60,975 bases of DNA from contig NZ_JABANE010000056.1 in assembly GCF_012844305.1 (NCBI RefSeq), positions 1 through 60,975 of the forward strand. The letters are read 5' to 3'. The stretch's first letter is position 1. Every line of letters starts with the position of its first letter. Made by a program: the position numbers and the translations under genes. A model generated the notes under the pieces. That model worked only from the letters and a program-made list of their open reading frames with translations. It was not told where the DNA came from and searched no databases. This DNA comes from Flammeovirga aprica JL-4. Its GTDB lineage: Bacteria; Bacteroidota; Bacteroidia; Cytophagales; Flammeovirgaceae. Shown in pieces: positions 36,769 to 47,400 of this stretch.

Positions 36769-38256
36769 ATGAAATTATTGAAATCATATCTGTTTTTCCT
36801 CTTTCCCTTTTTACTTTTCGGTTGTGCATCAAGCAAGTCGAATAAACAGAAGGAAGCAAAGAGTTCGAAACTACCCAATATCGTTTATATTTTATGTGAC
36901 GATGCAGGGTGGGGTGATTTGAGTTGCTATGGACAGCAAAAATTCTCTACACCTCATATTGATGCACTGGCAAATAGCGGCATGAAGTTTACAGATCACT
37001 ATGCCGGAAGCAGTGTTTGTTCTCCTTCTCGCTCCACCTTATTCACAGGACAGCATACAGGACATACAGCTGTAAGAGGAAATAAAGAAGTATATCCAGA
37101 AGGACAGCATCCACTATCAGAAAATACTTTTAATATAGCCAAAATGCTAAAATCTAAAGGTTATACTACAGGTATGTTTGGCAAGTGGGGTTTAGGTTTT
37201 CCGGGTTCAGAAGGTGCACCCAACGCACAAGGTTTTGATGAGTTTTTCGGTTACAATTGTCAACGTTTAGCTCATACTTATTATCCTTTGTATTTGCGTC
37301 ACAATGGTGAAAAAGTAGATTTGAAAAGAAATGAGAAAGACGAAAAACAAGAATACGCACATGCCATTGTCCATCAGAAAGCATTAGATTTTCTCGATCA
37401 ACAAAAAGATGAACCGTTCTTCTTGTATCTGCCTTATACCATTCCTCATGCAGAATTGCTAGTACCGAATGACACCACTTTCGCAAGGTTCAAGAAGTTA
37501 TTTCCTCAGCAAAGAGGTTTTAAAGATCAAAAGAATACCGATCCAGAATTCTCACAAGAAAAGCGTTTTATTCAAGGGGTGTACGGTGATCAAGAATATC
37601 CTCATGCGGCCTTTGCAACAATGATGACCTATTTGGATCGTTCTGTGGGAGACATCATGAAAAAACTGAGAGAAAAAGGATTTGATGAGAATACCATTGT
37701 TATTTTTTCATCAGACAATGGTCCGCATATTGAAGGAGGTGCAGATCCTTATTTCTTTAATTCAAACGGACCTTTCAAAGGAGTGAAAAGAGATTTATAC
37801 GAAGGTGGAATTAGGGTTCCTATGATCGTTAGCTGGAAAGGAGTAGTGACAGAAGGATCCACTTCAGATCACCCTTCAGCATTTTGGGATGTCTTGCCTA
37901 CTTTTGCAGAGATTGTTGGAGCAGAAATTCCTCAAGATCATAATATCGATGGTATTTCTTTCCTTCCCACATTAAAAGGAAAACAGCAGAAAGAGCATGA
38001 ATATATGTATTGGGAATTCCATGGCGGTGGCGGAAGAGTTGCTACACGGTTTGGGAAATGGAAAGGAGTTCAATATCATTTGAATAAACCTGAGAAATCA
38101 AAAATAGAGCTTTATGATTTATCTGTAGATGCAGGAGAAGAAAAGGATGTGTCAGCACAGTATCCTGAAATTGTAGAAAAAGTAAAAACAATTTTTGCGA
38201 CTGCTAGAGAAAGATCAGAAGATTTCAAAATGCCTGGAGAACAGTATTTAAAATAG
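36769..38256 (+). CDS. S1-type sulfatase, lipoprotein
   Basis: The enzyme is a formylglycine-dependent sulfatase of 495 residues with a lipobox (LLFGC, Cys19), so it is anchored in a membrane. It has the DDAGWGD metal motif (D44, D45), VCSPSR with modifiable C84, GKWGLG (a Lys-containing active-site segment) and the SSDNGPHIEGG metal-binding segment (about 315-325). It lies in the same operon as the GH43 gene, 21 bases downstream. GKWGLG where other copies have GKWHL suggests a different S1 subfamily from the sulfatase at 38423. The targeted sulfate position is unknown. Confidence 0.94.
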   Translation: MKLLKSYLFFLFPFLLFGCASSKSNKQKEAKSSKLPNIVYILCDDAGWGDLSCYGQQKFSTPHIDALANSGMKFTDHYAGSSVCSPSRSTLFTGQHTGHTAVRGNKEVYPEGQHPLSENTFNIAKMLKSKGYTTGMFGKWGLGFPGSEGAPNAQGFDEFFGYNCQRLAHTYYPLYLRHNGEKVDLKRNEKDEKQEYAHAIVHQKALDFLDQQKDEPFFLYLPYTIPHAELLVPNDTTFARFKKLFPQQRGFKDQKNTDPEFSQEKRFIQGVYGDQEYPHAAFATMMTYLDRSVGDIMKKLREKGFDENTIVIFSSDNGPHIEGGADPYFFNSNGPFKGVKRDLYEGGIRVPMIVSWKGVVTEGSTSDHPSAFWDVLPTFAEIVGAEIPQDHNIDGISFLPTLKGKQQKEHEYMYWEFHGGGGRVATRFGKWKGVQYHLNKPEKSKIELYDLSVDAGEEKDVSAQYPEIVEKVKTIFATARERSEDFKMPGEQYLK

Positions 38257-38259
38257 GTA

Positions 38260-38408
38260 AGACTTAAGAGTGAAGAGTTAAGAAAGCAGTTCGTGATGTG
38301 GTCCTTATTTTTGGTAGAACCATTGTAGGGACGTTGCATTGCAACGTCCACTGAACCACTAAAAAACAACAACACGAACCATTTTTTCTTCATTCTTCAT
38401 TCAAAAAA
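38260..38408. repeat. Composite TTAAGA-type repeat with nested palindrome
   Basis: The left arm (GACTTAAGAGTGAAGAGTTA, then AGTTCGTGATGTGG) and right arm (CACGAACCATTTTTTCTTC, ATTCTTCATTC) are degenerate reverse complements. The middle carries the palindrome GGACGTTGCA-T-TGCAACGTCC. It separates two sulfatase genes. Confidence 0.65.
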
Positions 38409-38422
38409 ATAATAAAAGAATC

Positions 38423-39862
38423 ATGTTAAAATCATTTATAAAAATAGGCTTGATCCTACTGATAGGAATTCAAGCTTATGCTCAGAAAAATCAGAAACCA
38501 AATATCTTACTGATCAATGTAGACGATATGGGTTGGGCCGATGTTGGTTATAATGGAGGTAAAGAATACCATACACCCAATATTGATAAGCTAGCCAATG
38601 AAAGTATTATTTTCCCCAACGGTTATGCAGGTGCTGCAAACTGTGCTCCTTCCCGAGCTTGTTTGATGACGGGGCAGACCACTTCAAGACATGGTATAAG
38701 TACAGTTCCCCCTGCCAATAGAGGTCCGGTTTTCAGTAGAAAATTAAATGCCGTACCAACAGAAAAACACTTGAAAGGAGGAGCTTATACGATGGGAAGT
38801 CTTTTACAACAAAATGGCTATCAGACAGCAATTTTTGGAAAGTGGCATTTGAGTGAAGATGCTCGCTATCATGGTTTTGATTATGCTATTGCTGCCGGCC
38901 CGAAAGGACACCCTAATTCCTATTTCAGTCCATACAGCTTATTCAATATTGAAGATGGTGAGGATGGAGAGTATTTGACAGATCGGCTTACTGATGAAGC
39001 GATCATATATTTAAAGAAAGAACGCAAAAAGAAACAGCCCTTTTTCCTCTATTTGCCGTATTATGCTATCCATACCCCTTTGATGGGAAAACAAGCATTA
39101 AAGCAGAAATACAAAGGCGTCAAACAAAAAGATGGTCATGGAGTGAATTTAGATTACGCGGCTTTAATCGAAAATACAGATTGGAATGTAGGCCGTCTTT
39201 TGGAAACGTTGGATAAACTGAAGCTTACAGATAATACAATCATTATTTTTACATCAGATAATGGCGGTATCTATACTTACTCCCATCAATTGCCATTAAG
39301 AGCAGGAAAAGGTTCTTATTATGAAGGAGGAATTAAAGTACCTACTTTATTCAAATGGAAAGGAAAGTGGGCAGAGGGCAAAGAAATTCAAAACAGAGTG
39401 ACACACCTTGATTACTTACCTACAGTTTTAGAATTAACAGGAACAGAAATGCCTGCAAATTATCCATTAGATGGCAATTCTATCGTTCCATTACTAGCAG
39501 ACGAAGGTTCTTTTGAAAATGACCGACCTATTTTCTTTCATTTCCCTATTTACTTACAAGCTTATAGTAAAGGCGGAGATGACGCAAGAGATGCATTATT
39601 CAGAACTCGCCCTGGATCTGTTGTGATCAAAGGAAACTGGAAATTGCATTATTATTATGAAGACAATGCAAAGGAACTTTACAACTTAGAAAATGATATT
39701 TCAGAACGTGATAACCTAGCAGATAAAAATCCTCAGAAAGCGAATGAAATGTATCAACTATTACAGGATTGGTTGAAAGAAACAGGAAGTAAAACTCCTA
39801 CAGAAGCGAATCCGAAGTATGATGCTGCGAAGGAGAAAACGGAACTAGAGAAGTATCAGTAA
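38423..39862 (+). CDS. Secreted S1-type sulfatase
   Basis: This 479-residue sulfatase has a signal peptide (to about residue 20, AYA). It carries the VDDMGWADVGY metal motif (D34, D35), the variant signature CAPSR (C74) that still fits the C-x-P-S-R rule for formylglycine formation, GKWHLSED, and the TSDNGGIYTY segment. It differs from the preceding sulfatase in lacking a lipobox, so the two enzymes probably work in different places or on different sulfate groups. A 166-base gap with a composite repeat lies before it. Confidence 0.93.
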   Translation: MLKSFIKIGLILLIGIQAYAQKNQKPNILLINVDDMGWADVGYNGGKEYHTPNIDKLANESIIFPNGYAGAANCAPSRACLMTGQTTSRHGISTVPPANRGPVFSRKLNAVPTEKHLKGGAYTMGSLLQQNGYQTAIFGKWHLSEDARYHGFDYAIAAGPKGHPNSYFSPYSLFNIEDGEDGEYLTDRLTDEAIIYLKKERKKKQPFFLYLPYYAIHTPLMGKQALKQKYKGVKQKDGHGVNLDYAALIENTDWNVGRLLETLDKLKLTDNTIIIFTSDNGGIYTYSHQLPLRAGKGSYYEGGIKVPTLFKWKGKWAEGKEIQNRVTHLDYLPTVLELTGTEMPANYPLDGNSIVPLLADEGSFENDRPIFFHFPIYLQAYSKGGDDARDALFRTRPGSVVIKGNWKLHYYYEDNAKELYNLENDISERDNLADKNPQKANEMYQLLQDWLKETGSKTPTEANPKYDAAKEKTELEKYQ

Positions 39863-39867
39863 TTTTG

Positions 39868-39998
39868 TTAAGAGTTAAGAGTTAAGGTGGTTAGTAACGA
39901 CAGGATTTTGCAACATTCCATAAATGAATGATATCTAGGTTTTATTCAACCATGTTGCCAGTCACAACAAGCTCCACATTCTTAACTCTTCTCTCAAA
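39868..39998. repeat. Composite TTAAGA-type inverted repeat
   Basis: The left arm GTTAAGAGTTAAGAGTTAAG and right arm CTTAACTCTTCTCTC are degenerate reverse complements, with GTCACAACAAG ahead of the right arm. The following bases to 40227 are AT-rich with no gene. A stretch at about 40019-40040 (TGAAAGAAATGAGTAT) is also found upstream of susC at about 19793-19810. Confidence 0.6.
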
Positions 39999-40227
39999 AA
40001 GCCTCCTTTAATAAACATGAAAGAAATGAGTATTTCTCTTGATCAGAAAAGATAATTATTCAACATAAAACACCTAAAAATAAGGTTAAATACTTGAAAA
40101 TGAATACTATAAAGGTGTTTGATAAAACAGCAAGTCTTTGAAAATTTCAAGAAAAAGATTAGCGATAGAATAAAGTAAACTTGCCTAACCAAAATATTAC
40201 TTTTTTTATTACTTAATAGACAATGGA

Positions 40228-43200
40228 ATGAAATTAAACATTACTGACAAAACTATTTATTTATGTCTATTGTGCCTATTAATAGCACTCAAAGTGACTG
40301 TTGCGAAGGCACAAACTAACGGCTACTATTCTTATTACAATGAAGGACAACCTAGTTTATTAGAAATTGATAAATTAAACTGGGGTACTTGGGGTATTAT
40401 TGAAAACCCTGATCAGACGCAACATAATAAAGTAGGTGTGCTAGCACGACAAGCAGGTCCCAACGCTTTTGTTCGTTTCAGATCTAATGGAGAATTTGAC
40501 TTTTCAGAAGGTACAAAAATCTCATTCAGGGCATATGCTGAAACAGTCGGTGAAGCACCTGAAAATCAAACGATGGCGATTATTTTAAGAGACGTCAACA
40601 ATAACAGTGGCACACAGTTTTTAGGTTCCATGCCTATTCCATCTTTTAATGAATGGCATGAATACGTGTATGAAGTAGATCCAGCCTCAATTCCTGAAGG
40701 AACGGTATATGAAAACCTTAGAATTTTCCCGCTTTATCAAACTGCAGGTGCGGATGGAGAAGGAATGTCGTTTTATTTTGAAGATATTAAAGGTCCCAAA
40801 ATTAATGTGGGTAAAATGCTCGTGAAAGCGGCTACTTCAGCTGACGGCCAGAAGGTACTAGTTCATGTAGTAAGTCATTCTGCTTTAGCGACTTCAGATG
40901 CTCAATTTGAAGTGAAAGCAGGTGATGTTACACAAGCAATTTCAAGTACAGCAATTGTAGACGGTAAGATTGAAATCACCTTGACAGAAAGAGTTACATA
41001 TGGCAATAACTTGACAATAAGCATGACTTCTGGGGCTATGGCGGATGAAGCAGGAAATACCCTTTCAGATTGGACTGCACAGAACGTGGTGAACAATTTT
41101 GAATTGATTCAAATCCAAAGTTTTGATGGAAATGGAGGGTTAACGGCTGAAGCGATCAACGGTTTAACTTTAACTACTGAAGATAACCCCTCGAGAGAAG
41201 AAGTATTGATGCAGACGAAAGTCGGAAAAATTGTAAAAGGTGAAAATCCATCTTCTAGTTTGAGATATAAGCTAAATGGTAAAATCGCTTATGGTAAAGA
41301 GAATGTAGTGACTTTAAAGCTTTTTGTACCAACACAGGATAATTACCCTGAGGAAAATAATATCATGGTAAAAATGATCAATACTCAAGATGGTACACAA
41401 TCACAGCCCCTCAAAACACAAGCAATTACAACATTTGATGCATGGACAAAATATTCTTTTGACTACAGTGCAGATATTGATGATACATATTCTTTTGATG
41501 CGATTGAAATCATTTTTGGTACAGACAATGCGAACACAGGAACAGGTACAGAATACTACATCGCTGATTTAAGAATACCGTCACTTTCAGAAGATTCAGA
41601 TGCTACTTTATCGGATTTGAAAGTAGGAGGAACAACGGTGGAAGGTTTCTCTCCATCCACCACTTCTTATGATGTAGCATTAGCGTATGGTTCTTCTCAA
41701 ATTCCTGCAGTAGAAGCTGTAGTGGCTGTGGAAGGAGCAGTAGCAAATGTTGGGGCACCTGTGGAAGTTGATGGTTTTTCTAAAGTAACGGTGACTGTAA
41801 CGGCTAAAGATGCTTCTACCGCATTAGATTATACAATCAATTTCACAGAAGGAGCACCACGAACAGATGCGACATTAAAGGATCTGACAATTGATGACAC
41901 AACTCCAGAGAATTTTAATGCATCGACTAAAACCTACACACAAGAAGTCGCTTTTGGAACAACGGTTTTTCCAGTAGTTGCAGGTGTAGTCAATGACGAG
42001 TCCGCATCAGTAGATGTTTCAGAACCTGTAATTTCAGCTGAGAGTGCAGTGGTAACATTGACAGTAACCGCTCAAGATATACAAGTTCAGGAGGTTTATA
42101 CAGTAACTTTTACATTTGGAGAGCCAAGTACAGATGTAACTTTGAATAAAGTAATGTTTGATGGTGAAACCTTCGAGGAGTTTGATGTTGCTAAGAAAAG
42201 CTATGACATTGAATTGTCATTTGGAACGACTGATTATCCTGTAATTACCGTTGAAGAAAAAGATGAAAATGCCACTACAGTAGTATCAGAATATGTAGAA
42301 CAAGGAGTAGTGGCAACGGCTACAGTGACAGTAACCGCTCAAGATGGGCAGACACAAGAAGTATATACTTTTAATTTTACAATCGCCGCTTCACTTTCTG
42401 ATATCGCTACTTTAGAAGAGCTGATGATTGATGGAATAATGGTAGACGGTTTTGCAGAAAATGTAACTGAATACAATATCCTACTTCCTTATGGAACGAC
42501 GGCAATTCCAGAAGTGACAGCCAAGGCTTCCTCTTCAGTGGCCAATCTCGTGATCTCGGATGCTGTAAAGGTAGAGGAAGCAACTACAGTGAAGGTGACA
42601 GTGACGGCACAAGATGGTATAACAAAGAAAGTTTATCAATTGAATTTTACGGTAGCTTTGCCAAAAACAGACGCTTCTATTACTTCAATAACAGTAGGTG
42701 GAAAGGATTTGGGATATACATCTGATCAAGGAAATTATACGTTTGGCGTTGCACCTGATGCAGTGGAAGTACCGGCAACAGTTGTTATAAAAGGAGATGC
42801 AGATGCGACAATAGTGATCGACGAGGCTTCTGATTTAGCAGGAACGACCACCATCACAGTAACTGCTCAAGACGGCATCACAAAAAATGTTTTAACTATT
42901 AATTATAAAGTATTGTCCAATGATGCAGACCTGGCTTCCATCAGTATAGATGGGGCACAGCTTGAGGGATTTCAATCGGCAACTTTAGAGTATACTTACA
43001 CTTTACCTTTTGGCACGACTGAAATTCCAGTTGTTTCAGCTACGGAAAGTCATACAGGAGTAGCAAAAGTGGTGATTACACAAGCAACAGAAGTGGGTGG
43101 TTCAGCAATAATTGTAGTGACTGCAGAAGACCCAACGGTTACACTTTCATACAGCGTAACTTTTGAAGAAGAAGCACCTTCTAGTCAAGCTCAATTATTA

Positions 43201-43677
43201 GATTTACTGATTGACGGTGTATCTGTAGTAGATTTTAAAAGTGATTCAGCCAACTACGTAATTTCGGTGAATTCAACAGAAGTACCAGTAATTACAGCTG
43301 TGGCAGAAAGTGAGTTTGCAACCGTTGAGATCAAGCAAGCAGAAGAATTTGGAGATATGGCTTTTGTCAAAGTCACTGCACAAGACGGTTCAACAGTACT
43401 GACATACTCTGTTTTCTTCAATTCTGATGTGATTGCTTCTGTTGAGAATGGATTGGCGAACCTTAAAATTTATAAGTCTGCCGCTACAGAATTGAGCATC
43501 GACTCGGATGTGAATCTCGATGGAAAGTCACTTTATATTTATGACTTGAATGGAAGAGTCTTGAAGTCGATGACTTTATCAAACAGAACACAGAAAGTAA
43601 CAGTTTTGAATAAAGGGTTATTGATTATACAGATCATCGGTACAGAAGGAAAAGCATCTCGTAAGATTATTTTCTAA
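40228..43677 (+). CDS. 1149-residue modular surface protein: two binding modules, seven cadherin-like repeats, C-terminal sorting domain
   Basis: A signal peptide (to about residue 29, AKAQ) is followed by a jelly-roll-like module (about 30-190, ending YFEDIKGPKI), an Ig-like domain (to about 288) and a second module (about 290-452, ending YYIADLRIPSL). Seven cadherin-like repeats follow (from about 455), each opening with a pattern such as SDATLSDLKVGG. The last about 80 residues look like a divergent T9SS domain (YIYDLNGRVLKSM to KGLLIIQI). It is a shorter relative of the 1508-residue protein. It probably binds or positions polysaccharide at the surface; no catalytic domain is visible. It sits just upstream of the regulator block. 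Confidence 0.86.
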   Translation: MKLNITDKTIYLCLLCLLIALKVTVAKAQTNGYYSYYNEGQPSLLEIDKLNWGTWGIIENPDQTQHNKVGVLARQAGPNAFVRFRSNGEFDFSEGTKISFRAYAETVGEAPENQTMAIILRDVNNNSGTQFLGSMPIPSFNEWHEYVYEVDPASIPEGTVYENLRIFPLYQTAGADGEGMSFYFEDIKGPKINVGKMLVKAATSADGQKVLVHVVSHSALATSDAQFEVKAGDVTQAISSTAIVDGKIEITLTERVTYGNNLTISMTSGAMADEAGNTLSDWTAQNVVNNFELIQIQSFDGNGGLTAEAINGLTLTTEDNPSREEVLMQTKVGKIVKGENPSSSLRYKLNGKIAYGKENVVTLKLFVPTQDNYPEENNIMVKMINTQDGTQSQPLKTQAITTFDAWTKYSFDYSADIDDTYSFDAIEIIFGTDNANTGTGTEYYIADLRIPSLSEDSDATLSDLKVGGTTVEGFSPSTTSYDVALAYGSSQIPAVEAVVAVEGAVANVGAPVEVDGFSKVTVTVTAKDASTALDYTINFTEGAPRTDATLKDLTIDDTTPENFNASTKTYTQEVAFGTTVFPVVAGVVNDESASVDVSEPVISAESAVVTLTVTAQDIQVQEVYTVTFTFGEPSTDVTLNKVMFDGETFEEFDVAKKSYDIELSFGTTDYPVITVEEKDENATTVVSEYVEQGVVATATVTVTAQDGQTQEVYTFNFTIAASLSDIATLEELMIDGIMVDGFAENVTEYNILLPYGTTAIPEVTAKASSSVANLVISDAVKVEEATTVKVTVTAQDGITKKVYQLNFTVALPKTDASITSITVGGKDLGYTSDQGNYTFGVAPDAVEVPATVVIKGDADATIVIDEASDLAGTTTITVTAQDGITKNVLTINYKVLSNDADLASISIDGAQLEGFQSATLEYTYTLPFGTTEIPVVSATESHTGVAKVVITQATEVGGSAIIVVTAEDPTVTLSYSVTFEEEAPSSQAQLLDLLIDGVSVVDFKSDSANYVISVNSTEVPVITAVAESEFATVEIKQAEEFGDMAFVKVTAQDGSTVLTYSVFFNSDVIASVENGLANLKIYKSAATELSIDSDVNLDGKSLYIYDLNGRVLKSMTLSNRTQKVTVLNKGLLIIQIIGTEGKASRKIIF

Positions 43678-43717
43678 AAGGTGCTGTAGCTTATAAATTG
43701 AAGTCTTGATATTTAAA

Positions 43718-43762
43718 TTAAGCATTAAGGTGGTTTGTGTTCTGGACTATCTTAATGCTTAA
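43718..43762 (+). terminator. 12-bp perfect stem-loop after the 1149-residue gene
   Basis: TTAAGCATTAAG (43718-43729) pairs with CTTAATGCTTAA (43751-43762). It is AT-rich and lacks a T run, and resembles a short relative of the TTAAGA repeats, so it may be a weak terminator or a repeat remnant. Confidence 0.55.
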
Positions 43763-43817
43763 TTCAAAAAACACCTAACTATTTTATCCAAAAACGAACT
43801 ATAAAATAGAACTAACT

Positions 43818-43922
43818 ATGTCTACATTATTATCTATTTTTCTTCCTACAAGGGCTAAAATCCATTTGCATTTTATAAAGAGGTTAAGCCCAAATCAAAA
43901 TTTTGGTTCTAGAGGACCATAA
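43818..43922 (+). CDS. Doubtful 34-residue ORF
   Basis: An ATG-started frame encodes 34 residues, with an N-terminal hydrophobic stretch (MSTLLSIFLP) and a basic C-terminus (FIKRLSPNQNFGSRGP). It lies in an otherwise gene-free 737-base gap. No homologue is recognised; it could be a remnant or chance. Confidence 0.15.
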   Translation: MSTLLSIFLPTRAKIHLHFIKRLSPNQNFGSRGP

Positions 43923-44191
43923 CATTTTCATTCCTTATTAATAAGATACTCTATGCTAGTTTAAAAATGGAGGATAGAATTCAGTCATAAGAAATATTCT
44001 AATAGTCGATCTTATAACCCCTAACTATTTTTATGCTTTGTTTGCAAGTTAAGGATAGAGATGATGTGTGTATAAATGAGAAGCTGGTAGTTTTTACTAT
44101 CAGTTTCATTATACATACAGCTTTACATTAAAATAAGGTTTTCAAAAAAGTAAATTTTATAGATATGAATAATAGTTGATTATGAGCGTTT

Positions 44192-44310
44192 TATATTTGT
44201 TTATGAGATTATGACAACAAAATGATAAAATTCCAATCTTCTCAAAACAATAAATTCCCTATCTTCAAATCAATTAAACCCGACAAAAAGGTTGGTTTGA
44301 TTTTTTGATG
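44192..44310 (+). promoter_or_regulatory. Possible leader or small RNA upstream of regulator 1
   Basis: A -7-like box TATATTTG (44192-44199) is followed 70-110 bases later by a terminator-like hairpin: AAATCAA and AACC (44267-44280) pair with GGTT and TTGATTT (44290-44303), then a T run. This could define a short transcript or an attenuator about 105 bases before the regulator start codon. The rest of 43763-44414 shows no gene. Confidence 0.35.
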
Positions 44311-44414
44311 ATCATGAGGGTATTAAAAGCAAATAAGATTATTCTTGTAACACTTTACAGTTTTTAATGCATTCATACGTAAAATGATTTTTTAATAGTT
44401 ATTCTTTAATATAA

Positions 44415-47400
44415 ATGTTGGCTTACAGACTATCCTTTTTATTGATGCTTTTGAGTTGGCAGATTACATTTGCCACTTCATCCAAGTTGCACTATTTTGA
44501 TAAAATAACTAATGAAGATGGCTTGACAATGAATACCGTCAATTGCCTGTGTCAAGATGAAAATGATTTTATCTGGATGGGATCTCCTAATGGTTTAATC
44601 AAGTTTGACGGTAATGAATACTCATTCTTTTACCATCAGCCTGGAGATGAAAATTCAATATTTGGTAATAAAGTAACTCATATATTCAGTGATCAGCCGG
44701 GTATTTTGTGGATTGTAACCAGTATGGGTGTAACCACCTATAACGTAGATACCAATACATTTACAGAAGTAAAAAAAATCAACAACCATATCATAGACAC
44801 AAATGGTATTAAAGATATTTTGAGTGATGGGTCGAACAATAAATGGATTCTGACTTCAATGAAATTATTACTGGCAGAAAGTGATTCAGCTTCATTTAAA
44901 GTGACCAACGTAGCACTGCCTTTTATAGAACAAGCCAATGAAAAACTAATTACCCTAAGAAAGGTCAAGAACACTTATTATCTATTGACGGACAAACATC
45001 TTTATAGCCTTTATTTAGAAGAAACAAATACCTTTAAAGTCATCGAAAAAATTGATTGCGGGAACTTTGGAGGTACTATCTTCAGACAACTTTATTTTGA
45101 TGAAGCAAATCAAATGGGCTATATCGCAATGGACAGTGCATTGATTACTTTTAATTTGAATTTCGAGAAATTAAAGCACATGGAAAGCATTCCATACGCT
45201 GCTTTTACTTCAAAAGAACAGGTTGTAGAAGTATCAAAAATCATTAAAAAACAAGATGATATTTGGATTGCGACTGCTACTACTGGCCTATTGAAATACA
45301 ATGTAAAATCAAAAATAAAGCAACATTATCATAAGTCTCCTGCACATTATGCGTTAAATAGTAATACTATTAATGACATTTTAGTAGATGCTTCAGGGGT
45401 GATCTGGTTTGCTACAAAATATGGAGGAATCAACCTTTTGAATCCCCATAAAAAAGCATTTTATGGATTGACAACGGATAATACGTTGACCTCAAATTTG
45501 GTCAATTGCTTTTTGGTCGATTCTAAAAACAGACTATGGGTGGGGCTGTTTCGTAAAGGATTAGATGTAAGTGAAGGAGCTTTCGAATTGAATCAAATCA
45601 ATCAGATAAAATTCAGATCGGTAATGCAGAACACCACCATTTTTTCTATTAAAGAAATCAACGAACAGCTGTTTATTGCTACTCATAGAGGGTTGTTTAT
45701 CTATGATCTGGAAACGGAGCAATTTATTGATATACCGAATTATCCAGAGCTTATTCCTGCGGCTTATGCTATAGAAGAGGTGAACCGTAATTTGCTGATC
45801 AACAGTAGGGGATACTTATTTTTATTACACTTAGACGGTAAAAAAGTAGATGCAGAAACGCCATTGAACTTTGAATGTTTAAATGATAGAATAGAAGGTA
45901 TAAAGCCATTGACAGGTCCAATTGTCGATCAGTTTTTAGTAGATGGTGATAATGGAATATACATAGGAGCAGGTAACGGATTGTACCATTTTGATACCGC
46001 TTTTAATAAGTTAACACATTATCAATCCGTCAAAGATGATCCCAACACTTTGGGAAATGCCACCGTTTTTTCCATTCATAGAAGCCGTGATGGAGTGTTG
46101 TGGGTAGGTACTTTTGGTGGAGGACTTCATAAGTGTATTGAAAAAGACAATAAGATAGAGCGTTTTGAAAGATATACAACTAAAGACGGTTTACCTAACA
46201 ATGCCGTTTATGGTATTTTGGGAGATCAAGATCATGGATTGTGGGTATCGACAGATGCCGGTTTGACACGTTTCAATACAGAAACAAAAACCTTTAAAAA
46301 TTACTCCATTTTTGATGGTTTGCTATCCAATAAATTCAGAAGATTCGCCTTTTACAAAGACTCATTTGGGACAATGTTTTTTGGTAGCATCAATGGAATT
46401 GTTGTTTTTAATCCTTCTGATATTGGTCCAAATACAGTAGCTCCAAAACCTCAGATATTAAAACTAAAAGTCAGAAATGAACTGATAGAGGCCAATCAAG
46501 TTTATGATAATCAGGTGATTTTGACAAAGCCTGTTTATAAAACGAATCATGTTACGCTTCCTTATGATATGAATCAGATTAGTCTTGAACTTGGGGCTAC
46601 GAATTATGTCAATAAGGATAACGCTATTTTCTCTTACAGATTAAGAGGTATGGACGATGCTTGGATTCAGAAAGGAGCAGGACAGAAAATGGTGAATTAC
46701 TCAAAACTTCCTTCAGGAAATTACATTTTTGAAGTAAAGGCAATCAACAGTAATGGAGTGGAAAGTGAGCAAATACGTTCTTTAAAAATCACAATCCAAA
46801 ACCCTTGGTACCTTACTTGGTGGGCCTGCATGGTGTATATTTTTATAGTATTGATGATTGCCTTAGTGATTTATAAATACCTGTCGAATGTGATCGTTTT
46901 AAACAAAAAAATTATAGAAGAGCAGAAAGATCAAGCACACATCAAGAAAATAAATGAGGCAAAACTGACCTTTTTTACCAATATCAGCCATGAAATCAGA
47001 ACACCGCTTACCTTGGTACTTAGTCCATTGGAGAAATTGACAAAAGATCAACGTTTAGCACCTGAGTTAAAGCACCTTGTAGATGAAATTAATGTCAATG
47101 GACAGCAGTTATTAAGTTTGACGAACTCCTTATTGGACTTTAGAAAACTAGGGAAAGGGGAATTGGAACTGAAAAGTACGCATCAAGATATTATTCCTTT
47201 TATCAAGAAAACAGCAGAGGCTTTTCTGGGTTATGCCAAAGACAAGAATATTGATTATAAGATTCTTCTAAAAGAAAAAGAGCTTTATGGCTGGTTCGAT
47301 AAAGCGGTTTTAGAGAAAATTATTTTCAACTTGCTGTCAAATGCTTTTAAATATACAGCAGAAAACGGCAGTATTACTTTTGACTTAAAATTGAAGGAAG

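Noticed and set aside
40228..43677. A cadherin-family adhesion or calcium-binding assignment for the giant proteins
   Set aside because: The repeats are of the cadherin-like beta-sandwich type without visible calcium-binding DxD/DxNDN motifs, so only the fold class is named.
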